Positions 1 through 7,794 of a stretch of 29,118 bases of DNA are shown in pieces (position 1 is the stretch's first letter; each line of letters begins with the position of its first letter). A program made the position numbers and the translations under genes. Origin of the DNA: Pseudomonadota bacterium (lineage in GTDB: Bacteria; Pseudomonadota; Alphaproteobacteria; Ferrovibrionales; Ferrovibrionaceae). The stretch is from contig JAEYTW010000629.1 in assembly GCA_023433835.1 (NCBI GenBank), positions 1-29,118 of the forward strand, in the 5' to 3' direction. Under the pieces are notes generated by a model, which was not told the origin of the DNA, did not search any database, and saw only the letters and a program-made list of their open reading frames with translations.

Positions 1-409
1 CCTCCAGCCGCGGCTGGACGATGCGCGACAGCGCCGCGACGCTTGCCCCGACCGAACCGTTCATCGGCGCCAGCATGGCCCCGACGCCGAGGGCGGCCAG
101 GCGCGGCCCGGCACCCGAGCGGCCGAACAGCCCGCTGACCGCGCGGAACAGCCGGTCGATCAGCGGCAGCGCATTCAGCAGTGCCCCCATCAGCACGTAG
201 AGCGGCAGGGCCTGCAGCAGGTCCTGCTCCAGCAGGCCGACGATGCGGCCCGGCAAGGCGGCAAGCCAGCCGATATCGAAGGCGCCAGCCGCCAGCCCCA
301 GGCCGGAAAACGCGACCGCGACGCCGGTCAGCACCATGTAGGCCGGCAGGCCCGTCGCGGCCATCAGCCCGGCGACGAGCACCAGCATGGCAAGCCCGGC
401 GTAGGCCAT
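1..409 (-). CDS. dctM: TRAP transporter large permease DctM, partial (N-terminal part)
   Basis: The reverse strand reads from an ATG at 409 to the window edge without a stop, giving about 136 residues; the rest of the gene lies outside. The start MAYAGLAMLVLVAG is a hydrophobic segment. Further on it shows the DctM-like stretches QALPLYVLMGALLNALP and NGSVGASVAALSRIV, typical of the first conserved part of the large TRAP permease. DctM is the 12-helix inner-membrane subunit that moves an organic acid or similar substrate with a sodium gradient. The start lies 3 bases after the dctQ stop, as expected for a DctQ-DctM unit. No periplasmic DctP protein is visible here, so the substrate cannot be named. 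Confidence 0.85.
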   Translation of the reverse strand, partial: MAYAGLAMLVLVAGLMAATGLPAYMVLTGVAVAFSGLGLAAGAFDIGWLAALPGRIVGLLEQDLLQALPLYVLMGALLNALPLIDRLFRAVSGLFGRSGAGPRLAALGVGAMLAPMNGSVGASVAALSRIVQPRLE

Positions 410-412
410 CGT

Positions 413-913
413 TCAGGCCTCCACCCGCGGCCGGAAGATATCGAGCAGCGCCTGTGCCCCGGCCAGCAGCGCCAGCAGCCAGGCCGACAGCTTGATCAGG
501 AAATAGCCGGGGTTGTAGGTGTCCGGGAACCCTTCGAGCTGGCGCACCGATTGCCACACGAACGGCGCGCCGGCGATCAGGATGAACAAGGACCAGGGCA
601 GCACCGCGACGAGATTCCCGATCCGCCGCAGGCGATCGCGGGTGCGGGCGCGGTAGCGCTGGGCCAATGCATCGGCCGCCAGATGCGTGCCTTCGCGCGA
701 GGCGAAGGTCATCGCCAGGCTGACATAGAGCGCGAACAGCCATTGCGCGAGATCATTGGCATCGCGCGAGAAGGCCTGCACCAGGTCGCGCAGCGGCCAT
801 TGCAGGAACAACAGCAGCGTGACCGGCAGCACCAGCCAGCGCCCGAGGCCGAGCAGCCGGTCGATGGCGGTATCGAGCAGGGCGAGCGGCCGCGGCAGAT
901 CGACAGGGCGCAT
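413..913 (-). CDS. dctQ: TRAP transporter small permease DctQ
   Basis: A 166-residue membrane protein with four hydrophobic segments at about residues 24-41, 53-71, 97-117 and 134-156, the usual length and topology of DctQ. In TRAP transporters it is the small four-helix subunit that scaffolds DctM in the inner membrane. The open frame extends 16 codons further upstream, but the ATG at 913 is preferred because GGGAGG stands 6 bases before it and the extra N-terminus is polar and unlike DctQ. It is the first gene of its operon in view. The gene upstream (DUF1801) is divergent, so a DctP gene must be downstream of dctM or elsewhere. Confidence 0.85.
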   Translation of the reverse strand: MRPVDLPRPLALLDTAIDRLLGLGRWLVLPVTLLLFLQWPLRDLVQAFSRDANDLAQWLFALYVSLAMTFASREGTHLAADALAQRYRARTRDRLRRIGNLVAVLPWSLFILIAGAPFVWQSVRQLEGFPDTYNPGYFLIKLSAWLLALLAGAQALLDIFRPRVEA

Positions 914-1008
914 CGGTTTCCTCCCGCCCCTATTCAACCCACAGTCGAAAGAAAGATGCAAGCGCGGCCAAGCTGGGCGCCGCCGCCGAAGTTGCGTAGC
1001 ATGCCGGC

Positions 1009-1398
1009 ATGCCCGATGAAAAATCCGCCTCCGACCTGATCGACGCCCGCATCGCCGAACTCGGCGGCTGGCGCGGCGCGCTGCTCGCCCGCCTGCGCGC
1101 GATCGTCAAATCAGCCGACCCCGACGTGGTCGAGGAATGGAAATGGCGCGGCGTGCCGGTCTGGTCCGATGCCGGCATCATCTGCACCGGCGAGACCTAC
1201 AAGGCCGCGGTCAAGATGACCTTCGCCAAGGGCGCCTCGCTCGACGATCCCGCGGGGCTGTTCAACGCCAGCCTCGAGGGCAACACCCGCCGGGCCATCG
1301 ATTTCCACGAGGGCGACGAGATCGACGAGAAGGCGCTGAAGGCGCTGATCCGCGCCGCCGTCGCACTCAACAAATCGAAGAAGAAGAAGCGCAGCTAA
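1009..1398 (+). CDS. DUF1801 family protein
   Basis: A 129-residue protein of the DUF1801 (YdhG-like) family, recognised from the segment around EEWKWRGVPVWS (residues 42-53), the KMTFAKGASLDDP stretch and the C-terminal region where residues following AIDFHEGDEIDE lead into a lysine-rich tail. The family is small, soluble and without an established biochemical role; some members are annotated as iron-chaperone-like, which cannot be judged here. No strong ribosome binding site precedes the ATG. The TAA stop overlaps the stop of the convergent vapC gene by three bases, so the two messages are complementary at their 3' ends. Confidence 0.8.
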   Translation: MPDEKSASDLIDARIAELGGWRGALLARLRAIVKSADPDVVEEWKWRGVPVWSDAGIICTGETYKAAVKMTFAKGASLDDPAGLFNASLEGNTRRAIDFHEGDEIDEKALKALIRAAVALNKSKKKKRS

Positions 1399-1784
1399 CC
1401 GGACAGCGCACTGTCGATATCGGTTTTCCCGAAATCATTGCCCACGTAGAGCAGCGAGCAGCCGCGCGCTTTAGCGAGCTCATAGGCAAAGCAGTCGCCA
1501 ATATTGAGCGATGCAGGGTGAACGCCCTTCCCCCATTTGCGATACGCCCCGGCTGCACGCCGCGCCGCCGCCGATGTTACCGGCACGACCTCGAACCCCA
1601 AGCCATCGACCAGCGTCTCCACCTCGTCCAGGCGGCCCCGCGCACCGGCGACGATCAGCAGCTCAGCCAGCGTACCGGCGGATATGAGAACCTCGTGCTC
1701 GCGGCCAAGAACGGAGAGGCACTCGTTCGCCCGAGGCTCGTCCAGAACGACGGCCATGATCGCAGAGGTATCCACGACGATCAC
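1395..1784 (-). CDS. vapC: VapC-type PIN-domain toxin (type II toxin-antitoxin)
   Basis: A 129-residue PIN-domain protein starting MIVVDTSAIMAVVLDEP. The acidic residues that coordinate metal in PIN nucleases are visible: Asp5, Glu41, Asp97 (NIGDCFAYELA) and Asp117 (GNDF). VapC toxins are ribonucleases, typically cutting a tRNA or rRNA loop and held inactive by VapB. The start is a GTG at 1784 that overlaps the vapB stop by four bases (GTGA), the usual coupling in such pairs. All four acidic positions are intact, so the toxin looks functional. The RNA target cannot be predicted from sequence. Confidence 0.92.
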   Translation of the reverse strand: MIVVDTSAIMAVVLDEPRANECLSVLGREHEVLISAGTLAELLIVAGARGRLDEVETLVDGLGFEVVPVTSAAARRAAGAYRKWGKGVHPASLNIGDCFAYELAKARGCSLLYVGNDFGKTDIDSALSG

Positions 1785-2038
1785 ACCGGCAGCCCGTCAT
1801 CGTCATACAGGAAGTCCTGACTATGTGCCGCATCCGGCCCGTCTTTCGCCTTGCGCGAGCCGGATGCACGGACGGCTTCGAGCAAGGCAAGCCGGGAGGC
1901 CGTATCCAGCATCGGCTTCACCGGGACCAGACGCACCGCGGGATGTCCGTGACGGGTCAGCACCACCTCGTCACCGGCTTCGGCCATGCGAACCAGTTCG
2001 GTCAACTGCGCCTTGGCGTCAGAAACGGAAATACGCAT
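1781..2038 (-). CDS. vapB: VapB/Phd-YefM-like antitoxin
   Basis: An 85-residue antitoxin. The N-terminal half, MRISVSDAKAQLTELVRMAEAG, is the Phd/YefM DNA-binding fold, followed by the EVVLTRHGHPAVRLVPV strand region. The C-terminal part is charged and probably disordered, the portion that binds and neutralises the toxin. The ATG at 2038 is chosen over an upstream in-frame start because AAAGGAG precedes it and the family begins at this methionine. It is the first gene of the pair and overlaps vapC by four bases. Antitoxins of this type repress their own promoter; a matching promoter/operator is seen at 2078-2106. Confidence 0.9.
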   Translation of the reverse strand: MRISVSDAKAQLTELVRMAEAGDEVVLTRHGHPAVRLVPVKPMLDTASRLALLEAVRASGSRKAKDGPDAAHSQDFLYDDDGLPV

Positions 2039-2077
2039 GACAACTCCTTTCCGCACGCGCGACTGACTTGACGGCAT

Positions 2078-2106
2078 AATTTAGACCACTATCTGGTCCA
2101 TATCAA
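2078..2106 (-). promoter_or_regulatory. Candidate vapBC promoter with operator in the spacer
   Basis: On the minus strand TTGATA (2106-2101) and TAAATT (2083-2078) are separated by exactly 17 bases, a good sigma70-type arrangement 40 bases upstream of vapB. The spacer holds an inverted repeat, GACCA-N5-TGGTC (2084-2098), placed where a bound VapB/VapBC complex would block RNA polymerase. This fits autoregulation of such modules. The assignment is from motif spacing only. Confidence 0.55.
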
Positions 2107-2129
2107 ATTCACAGGAGACGCCCACGGCC

Positions 2130-2681
2130 ATGGCCCTGACCGAGAAACAGAAGATGCTGGCAGGCGCGCTCTACGATGCCGGCGACCCCGAGATCCAGGC
2201 CGATTGGGCCGCGACCCGTGCCTGGCTGGTCCGCTACAACGCCGCGCTCGACATGCCCGCGGCCGAGCGGCGCAAGCTGCTGGTCGAGCGTTTCGCCGCG
2301 GTCGGCGAGGGCACTGCCATCCGCCCGCCGTTCCATTGCGACTACGGTTTCAACATCACGCTGGGCCAGGGCGTCTTCCTCAACTTCAACTGCGTCATCC
2401 TCGACGTCGTCGCGGTGACGATCGGCGACAAGACGCAAGTGGCGCCGGGTGTGCAGATCCTCACCGCCGATCACCCGCGCGATCCGGCGATCCGCGCGCA
2501 AGGGCTGGAGTTCGGCCGGCCGGTGACGATCGGGCGCAATGTCTGGATCGGCGCCGGCGCCATCATCCTGCCCGGCGTCACCATCGGCGACGATGCGCTG
2601 ATCGGCGCCGGCAGCGTGGTGACGCGCGACGTGCCGGCCGGGGCTACCGCCGTCGGCAACCCGGCGCGGCTGCGCGGCTGA
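2130..2681 (+). CDS. Sugar O-acetyltransferase, LacA/Maa/NodL type
   Basis: A 183-residue left-handed beta-helix acetyltransferase. Residues 1-60 form the maltose/galactoside acetyltransferase N-terminal domain (EKQKMLAGALYDAGDPEI). From about residue 60 onward come hexapeptide repeats such as VTIGDKTQVAPGV, VWIGAGAIILPGV and DDALIGAGSVVTRDVP. The catalytic histidine is His115 in ILTADHP, the same position as His115 of E. coli LacA. It transfers acetyl from acetyl-CoA to a sugar hydroxyl in the cytoplasm; the natural substrate is unclear, as in most of the family. AGGAGA lies 11 bases before the ATG. It is divergent from vapBC and appears to be a single gene. Confidence 0.9.
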   Translation: MALTEKQKMLAGALYDAGDPEIQADWAATRAWLVRYNAALDMPAAERRKLLVERFAAVGEGTAIRPPFHCDYGFNITLGQGVFLNFNCVILDVVAVTIGDKTQVAPGVQILTADHPRDPAIRAQGLEFGRPVTIGRNVWIGAGAIILPGVTIGDDALIGAGSVVTRDVPAGATAVGNPARLRG

Positions 2682-2731
2682 GATTGTTGGGCACCGAAGC
2701 ATATCCTTAGGAATTGGTGCGTTTCGTCGCA

Positions 2732-2761
2732 TTGACGCCTTCATCCCGCCGGCGGTCTTAT
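2732..2761 (+). promoter_or_regulatory. Weak candidate promoter for phaC
   Basis: TTGACG (2732-2737) is followed after 18 bases by TCTTAT (2756-2761), about 30 bases upstream of the phaC start. The minus-35 match is good and the minus-10 match is only four of six, so this is a suggestion only. Confidence 0.25.
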
Positions 2762-2790
2762 CCGCGGCCATCCGATGAAGGAGACGATCT

Positions 2791-4527
2791 TTGAGCGATA
2801 CCGGCCTCGACCTCTACCGCTCCCTCGACCACATGCGCGTGGCGACGGCGGCGCAATTTTCCGGCGGCCTGTCGCCGGCGGCGATGGCCCTCAGTCTCGC
2901 CGACTGGTCGATGCACCTCGCCGCCTCGCCCGGCAAGCGGCTGGAGCTGGTGGCGAAGGCGGCGCGCAAGGTCACGCGCCTGATGGCCCACACGGCCATC
3001 GCCATGTTCGATGCCGAGGCGCCGCCGGCGATCGAGCCGCTGCCGGGCGACAACCGTTTCCGCGGGCCGGGCTGGGCCAAGGCACCCTATTCCTTCCTCG
3101 CCCAATCCTTTCTGCTGCATCAGCAGTGGTGGCACAACGCCACGTCCGATGTGCCCGGGCTGGAGCCTCATCATCGCGACGTCGTGGCCTTCATGGCCCG
3201 CCAGATGCTCGACGTCTTCTCGCCGTCGAACAATCCATTCACCAACCCGGCCGTGATCGACAAATGGCGCGAGACCGGCGGCATGAACTTCCTGCAGGGC
3301 TGGCGCAACTGGCAGGAAGACGTGCAGCGGCTGGCGGCCAAGGAACCGCCGGCCGGCACCGAGAACTTCACGGTCGGCCGCGAGGTCGCGGTGACGCCGG
3401 GCAAGGTCGTCTACCGCAACCGGCTGATCGAGCTGATCCAGTATGCGCCGTCGACCGAGACGGTGACCGCCGAGCCGGTGCTGATCGTGCCGGCCTGGAT
3501 CATGAAGTACTACATCCTCGACCTGTCGCCGCCGAATTCGCTGATCCGCCATCTGGTCGGCCAGGGCAAGACGGTCTTCTGCATCTCCTGGCACAACCCA
3601 GGCCCTGAGGATCGCGACGTCGCCTTCGACGATTACCGCCGCGAGGGCGTGATGGCGGCGCTGGAGGCGGTCAACGCGATCCTGCCGGGGCGCAAGGTGC
3701 ATGCGACGGGCTATTGCCTGGGCGGCACGCTGATGTCGATCGCGGCGGCCGCCATGGCCGGCGCGGGTGACGATCGGCTGGCCTCGCTGACGCTGTTTGC
3801 CGCGCAGACCGACTTCACCGAACCGGGCGAGCTGGCGCTGTTCATCGATCACAGCCAGATGCAGACCCTGGAAAGCATGATGTGGCAGCGCGGCTATCTG
3901 TCGGCCGACCAGATGGCCGGCGCCTTCCAGATGCTGCGCACCAACGACCTCGTCTGGTCGCATCTCGTCCACGACTACCTGATGGGCGAGCGCGACCAGA
4001 TGGTCGACCTGATGGCCTGGAACGCCGATGCGACGCGCATGCCCTATCGCATGCATGCCGAATATCTGCGCCGCCTCTATCTCGACAACGAGCTCGCCAC
4101 CGGCCGGTTCTTAGTCGACGGCCGCCCCGCCGCGCTGCAGAACATCCGCGTGCCGCTGTTCGTCGTCGGCACCGAGCGCGACCATGTGGCGCCCTGGGCC
4201 TCGGTCTACAAGATCCACTACCTGACCGATACCGACGTCACCTTCGTGCTGACCTCGGGCGGCCACAATGCCGGCATCGTCAGCGAGCCCGGCCACGGCC
4301 GGCGCCACTACCGCGTCGCCACCCGAGAAGCGCGCGGTCTGTGCCACGGCCCGGCGGAATGGGCCGCGGCGGCAACGCTCAAGGATGGCTCGTGGTGGGA
4401 AGAGTGGACCGGCTGGCTCGACGCCCGTTCGGCCGCAAAACGCGTCGCCCCGCCGGCCATGGGCAATGCCAAGAAAGGCTACAAGGCCGAGGCCGACGCG
4501 CCTGGAACCTATGTACTGGAGAAATAG
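2791..4527 (+). CDS. phaC: Poly(3-hydroxyalkanoate) synthase (class I type)
   Basis: A 578-residue PHA polymerase, the length expected of class I PhaC. The N-terminal half carries the PhaC_N region, including FAQSFLLHQQWW-like sequence near residue 110 and the hallmark YYILDLSPPNS around residues 240-250. The C-terminal alpha/beta-hydrolase domain has the lipase-like box GYCLGG with nucleophile Cys309, plus Asp464 (GTERDHVAPW) and His492 (SGGHNAG), equivalent to Cys319, Asp480 and His508 of the Cupriavidus enzyme. It polymerises hydroxyacyl-CoA into storage granules. Translation begins at a TTG at 2791, supported by AAGGAG seven bases upstream; an ATG at 2775 is in another frame. No phaA, phaB, phasin or depolymerase is adjacent, so it may be a secondary synthase copy. 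Confidence 0.93.
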   Translation: MSDTGLDLYRSLDHMRVATAAQFSGGLSPAAMALSLADWSMHLAASPGKRLELVAKAARKVTRLMAHTAIAMFDAEAPPAIEPLPGDNRFRGPGWAKAPYSFLAQSFLLHQQWWHNATSDVPGLEPHHRDVVAFMARQMLDVFSPSNNPFTNPAVIDKWRETGGMNFLQGWRNWQEDVQRLAAKEPPAGTENFTVGREVAVTPGKVVYRNRLIELIQYAPSTETVTAEPVLIVPAWIMKYYILDLSPPNSLIRHLVGQGKTVFCISWHNPGPEDRDVAFDDYRREGVMAALEAVNAILPGRKVHATGYCLGGTLMSIAAAAMAGAGDDRLASLTLFAAQTDFTEPGELALFIDHSQMQTLESMMWQRGYLSADQMAGAFQMLRTNDLVWSHLVHDYLMGERDQMVDLMAWNADATRMPYRMHAEYLRRLYLDNELATGRFLVDGRPAALQNIRVPLFVVGTERDHVAPWASVYKIHYLTDTDVTFVLTSGGHNAGIVSEPGHGRRHYRVATREARGLCHGPAEWAAAATLKDGSWWEEWTGWLDARSAAKRVAPPAMGNAKKGYKAEADAPGTYVLEK

Positions 4528-4537
4528 GCAACGAAGA

Positions 4538-4570
4538 TGTATTGCATAGTAATACTTAAAACTGTATTGC
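4538..4570. promoter_or_regulatory. Candidate operator region upstream of the iclR operon
   Basis: This AT-rich stretch contains the direct repeat TGTATTGC at 4538-4545 and 4563-4570 (25 bases apart, start to start) and an inverted repeat GTATT-N7-AATAC at 4539-4555. It lies 57 bases upstream of the iclR start, in an otherwise GC-rich region, and is a plausible binding site for the IclR protein. No convincing minus-35/minus-10 pair was identified. Confidence 0.4.
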
Positions 4571-4626
4571 GATATTGAGACAAGCTTGCTAGCGTCACCC
4601 CTGGTCACGGACTGGGGGCTTCGACG

Positions 4627-5439
4627 TTGGCTGGCAGGAAGAAAAGCACAGACGAGGCGGACGCCGCGGCGATCGAGGACAACCCGCTGTTCGTCGGCTC
4701 GCTGCAGCGCGGTTTCGCGATCCTCGAGGCGTTCGGGCCGGATGCGCCGGAACTCGGCCTGACCGAGATCGCCCAGGCCACGGGCTTCGACAAATCGGCG
4801 GCGCAGCGCTTCGCTTTCACCCTGCATGCGCTGGGGTATCTGGAGAAGAATGCGGCGACGCGCAAATACCGCCTGTCGCTCAAATCGCTCGGCCTGTCCT
4901 ACGCCTATCTGCGGGCCAACCCGCTGATCGAACGGGCCACGCCCTATCTGGCCGATCTGCGCCGGCAATGCCGGGCACGCATCGACCTGAGCCTGCTCGA
5001 CGATACCGAGATCGTCTATGCCGTGCGGCTGCAGAGCCGGCGGGAAGCCTTCGGCGCCACCTTGCTCGGCCGCCGCATGCCGGCCTTCTGCTCGTCCGGC
5101 GGCCGGGCCATGCTGTCGGTGCTGGACGAGGTCGAGGCGCGCGGCATCGTCGAACGCTCCAACCGCCGCCCGCTGACCCCGTTCACCCTGACCGACCCCG
5201 ACCGGATCATGGCCTCGATCGCCGAGGCGCGGACCCAGGGCTACGCCATCTCGCTGCAGGAATGCCTGGTCGGCGAGATCGTGGTCTCGGCCCCCGTCGT
5301 CGGCCTCAGCGGCCGGCCGGTCGCCGCCGTCCATGTCGCCACCAGCCTCGACGACCACGACGAGACGACGGTGCGCGAGCAGTTCGCGCCGATGGCCCGC
5401 GCCACCGCCCGGCTGATCGCCGGCGGCGACACCAACTGA
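4627..5439 (+). CDS. IclR family transcriptional regulator
   Basis: A 270-residue IclR-type regulator. The winged helix at about residues 25-85 (SLQRGFAILEAFG, then LTEIAQATGFDKSAAQRFAF) is followed by the IclR ligand-binding domain. The latter shows LGRRMPAFCSSGGRAML and the C-terminal GEIVVSAPVVGLSGRPVAAVHVA that are typical of the PcaR/PobR-like branch. Such proteins sense a small aromatic or metabolic ligand and control a neighbouring catabolic operon. The start is a TTG at 4627 with a G-rich ribosome binding site at 4614-4618; no ATG is available nearby. It lies 10 bases before the FAD oxidoreductase on the same strand, so it is probably the first gene of the operon it controls. Confidence 0.9.
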   Translation: MAGRKKSTDEADAAAIEDNPLFVGSLQRGFAILEAFGPDAPELGLTEIAQATGFDKSAAQRFAFTLHALGYLEKNAATRKYRLSLKSLGLSYAYLRANPLIERATPYLADLRRQCRARIDLSLLDDTEIVYAVRLQSRREAFGATLLGRRMPAFCSSGGRAMLSVLDEVEARGIVERSNRRPLTPFTLTDPDRIMASIAEARTQGYAISLQECLVGEIVVSAPVVGLSGRPVAAVHVATSLDDHDETTVREQFAPMARATARLIAGGDTN

Positions 5440-5449
5440 GCGGCCGGCG

Positions 5450-6739
5450 ATGGACGGCTACATCCGGACCTATTACGCGGCGACGCGCAGCGATGACCGG
5501 CGCTGGACGGCGGCATCCGGGACGTACGAGGCCGAGACCTGCGTGATCGGCGGCGGGCTGGCCGGCGTTGCCACCGCGCTGGAACTGGCCGAGCGGGGCC
5601 GGTCGGTCTGCCTGCTCGAAAGCTACCGCATCGGCTGGGGCGCGTCGGGCCGCAACGGCGGGTTTGCCAGCCGCGGCTTTCCCGTCGGCATCCTTGACCT
5701 GGCCGGGCGCCTGGGGCGCGATGCCGCACTGGGGCTGTGGCAGCTGGCCGGCGGCGCGCTGGCCAAGGTGGGCGAGCGGGCCGAGCGGCTGGGACCCGGT
5801 ATCCTGCAGGGCCACGGGGGCTTGCGCTGCCGCATGGTCGAGCACCCCGATACCCTGCCCGGCCTGGTCGAGACGCTGAATCGCGATTACGACGCCGGCT
5901 TCGTGCATCTGCCGCAGGCCGAACTGCGGGAAATGCTGGCCAGCGAGCGCTACGCCGACGGCTACCTCAACCCGTCGACCCTGCAGATCCAGCCGCTGAA
6001 CCTCGCCCGCGCCATGGCGGCCGAGGCGGCACGGCTCGGCGCGCGCCTCCACGAGGACAGCGCGGTCGTCGACCTCGACGCCACCGGCCCGGTCAAGCGG
6101 GTGCGGACGGCGGGCGCGGAGATCCGGGCGAAGAATGTCGTGCTGGCCGGCGGCGCCTATATGGGCATGCTGCATCCGCGGCTGGGCCTCGCCACCGTGC
6201 CGGTCGCGACCTTCGTGATGACCACGCCGCCGATGGCCGATCGCCTGTCGCAGGTGATCCGCGCCACGGCGGCCGTATCCGACACCCGCGTTGCCACCGA
6301 TTACTATCGCCGGCTGCCCGACGGCCGCCTGCTGTGGGGCGGCCGGGCCAGCGCCTGCGAGCCGGGGCCGGAACGCCTCGCCAAACTCCTGCGCCGCGAC
6401 GTCGCCGGCATCTACCCGCAGCTTGCCGATATCGAGATCGAGACGGCCTGGGGCGGGGTGATGCCCTACGCCCGCCACCGCATGCCGATCATCGGCCCGC
6501 TGGAGCCGGGAGTGTGGGCCGCTTCCTGCTTCGGTGGCCTGGGCCTGACCTCGACGACGCTGGCCGGCGAACTGATCGCCGCGGCCATCGCCGACGGCGA
6601 CGACCGCTATCGCCGCTTCGCTCCCTTCGCCCCGATCTTCGCCGCCGGCAGCCTCGGCCGCATCGCCTTCCAGGCGATCTACTGGCGCCATCAGCTGGAA
6701 GATCGCCTTGCCCGCTTCCGCCACGAGGCCGCCTCATGA
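5450..6739 (+). CDS. FAD-dependent amine oxidoreductase (DAO family, PuuB-like)
   Basis: A 429-residue flavoprotein of the D-amino-acid oxidase fold. The Rossmann dinucleotide motif is CVIGGGLAGVATALELAERG (residues 31-50) and is followed by GWGASGRNGG (residues 62-71), the signature of the gamma-glutamylputrescine oxidase (PuuB/OrdL) branch. A second conserved glycine-rich stretch near the C-terminus (CFGGLGLTSTTLAGEL) completes the flavin site. These enzymes oxidise a secondary or primary amine with FAD, giving an aldehyde or imine. The stop overlaps the potA-like start by four bases (ATGA), so it is translationally coupled to a polyamine-type importer, which supports an imported amine as substrate. 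The exact substrate is not determined. Confidence 0.88.
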   Translation: MDGYIRTYYAATRSDDRRWTAASGTYEAETCVIGGGLAGVATALELAERGRSVCLLESYRIGWGASGRNGGFASRGFPVGILDLAGRLGRDAALGLWQLAGGALAKVGERAERLGPGILQGHGGLRCRMVEHPDTLPGLVETLNRDYDAGFVHLPQAELREMLASERYADGYLNPSTLQIQPLNLARAMAAEAARLGARLHEDSAVVDLDATGPVKRVRTAGAEIRAKNVVLAGGAYMGMLHPRLGLATVPVATFVMTTPPMADRLSQVIRATAAVSDTRVATDYYRRLPDGRLLWGGRASACEPGPERLAKLLRRDVAGIYPQLADIEIETAWGGVMPYARHRMPIIGPLEPGVWAASCFGGLGLTSTTLAGELIAAAIADGDDRYRRFAPFAPIFAAGSLGRIAFQAIYWRHQLEDRLARFRHEAAS

Positions 6740-7794
6740 CCGACGCCATCACCATCTCCGCGGTCCGCAAGCAGTTCGAAGGAGCCGCCAGCCCGGCGCT
6801 GGCCGGCGTTTCCTTCACGATCAGACCCAACGAATTCTTCACGCTGCTCGGCCCCTCGGGCTGCGGCAAGACCACGCTGCTGCGCATGATCGCCGGCTTC
6901 GAACATCCCGATTCCGGTGACATCCTGCTCGACGGCCAGTCCGTGCTGGGGCTCAATCCCAACCGCCGCCCGGTCAACACGGTGTTCCAGTCCTACGCGC
7001 TGTTCCCGCACATGACGGTGGCCGAGAACATCGCCTTCGGCCCGGAGATGCTGGGGCTGAAGCGTCCCGAAATCCGCGAGCGCGTAGGCCGCATGGTCGC
7101 CCTCCTCCGCCTCGAAGGCATGGCCGACCGCAAGCCGCGCGAGCTTTCCGGCGGCCAGCAGCAGCGCGTGGCGCTGGGCCGGGCGCTGGCGGCCGCCCCG
7201 AAGGTCCTGCTGCTCGACGAACCCTTGTCGGCGCTCGACCTCAAGCTGCGCAAGGAGATGCAGATCGAGCTGAAGCGGCTGCAGCAGGAAACCGGCATCA
7301 CCTTCATCTTCGTCACCCATGACCAGGAAGAAGCGCTGACGATGTCGGACCGCATCGCGGTGATGGCCCAGGGCCAGGTGATGCAGATCGGCGCGCCGGT
7401 CGAGATCTACGAATACCCGGCCAACCGCTTCGTCGCCGAATTCATCGGCGATACCAACCTGGTGGCGGCAACCTGCATCGCGCGCGACGGCGCGGCCGGG
7501 CGCTTCGCCATCGCCGGCGGCGCCGACATCGTCGCGGCCGACGCCGGCGAGGCCCGCCCCGGCACCGAGGTCACGCTGGGTTTCCGGCCTGAGCGCGTAA
7601 CGCTCGGCGGCCCGCTCGCCGCGGTGATGCGCCATGCCGTCTATCTCGGCACCGACGCCCTGCTGCATGCCGGCCTGCCCGACGGCACCATCCTGCGCGC
7701 CCGGCTGCGCGCCGGGGGCGCGACGCCGCCGGCCGAAGGCACGACGGTCGGCTTCGGCGTGGCGCCGGAAGCCGTGCGGGTCTTCGCGCCATGA
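6736..7794 (+). CDS. potA: PotA-like ABC transporter ATP-binding protein
   Basis: A 352-residue ATPase of the spermidine/putrescine class. Walker A is GPSGCGKTT (residues 39-47), the Q-loop is at Gln85, the signature LSGGQ is at 137-141, Walker B is VLLLDE (157-162) and the switch histidine is His195. The C-terminal part, from about residue 235, is a TOBE-type domain (VTLGFRPERV) usual in PotA-like proteins. The frame is open upstream for hundreds of codons inside the previous gene; the ATG at 6736 is chosen because the family starts here and it overlaps the upstream stop (ATGA). The stop in turn overlaps potB by four bases. It powers import through the PotB/PotC pair. Confidence 0.93.
   Translation: MTDAITISAVRKQFEGAASPALAGVSFTIRPNEFFTLLGPSGCGKTTLLRMIAGFEHPDSGDILLDGQSVLGLNPNRRPVNTVFQSYALFPHMTVAENIAFGPEMLGLKRPEIRERVGRMVALLRLEGMADRKPRELSGGQQQRVALGRALAAAPKVLLLDEPLSALDLKLRKEMQIELKRLQQETGITFIFVTHDQEEALTMSDRIAVMAQGQVMQIGAPVEIYEYPANRFVAEFIGDTNLVAATCIARDGAAGRFAIAGGADIVAADAGEARPGTEVTLGFRPERVTLGGPLAAVMRHAVYLGTDALLHAGLPDGTILRARLRAGGATPPAEGTTVGFGVAPEAVRVFAP

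Noticed and set aside
2775..2790. ATG at 2775 as the phaC start
   Set aside because: It is in a different frame from phaC; the AAGGAG that follows it is instead correctly spaced for the TTG at 2791.
2758..6724. Long minus-strand open frames opposite phaC, iclR and the FAD oxidoreductase
   Set aside because: Their translations are low-complexity and rich in Arg, His, Gly and Ala, with no ribosome binding site or homology pattern, while the plus-strand genes show full catalytic motifs.
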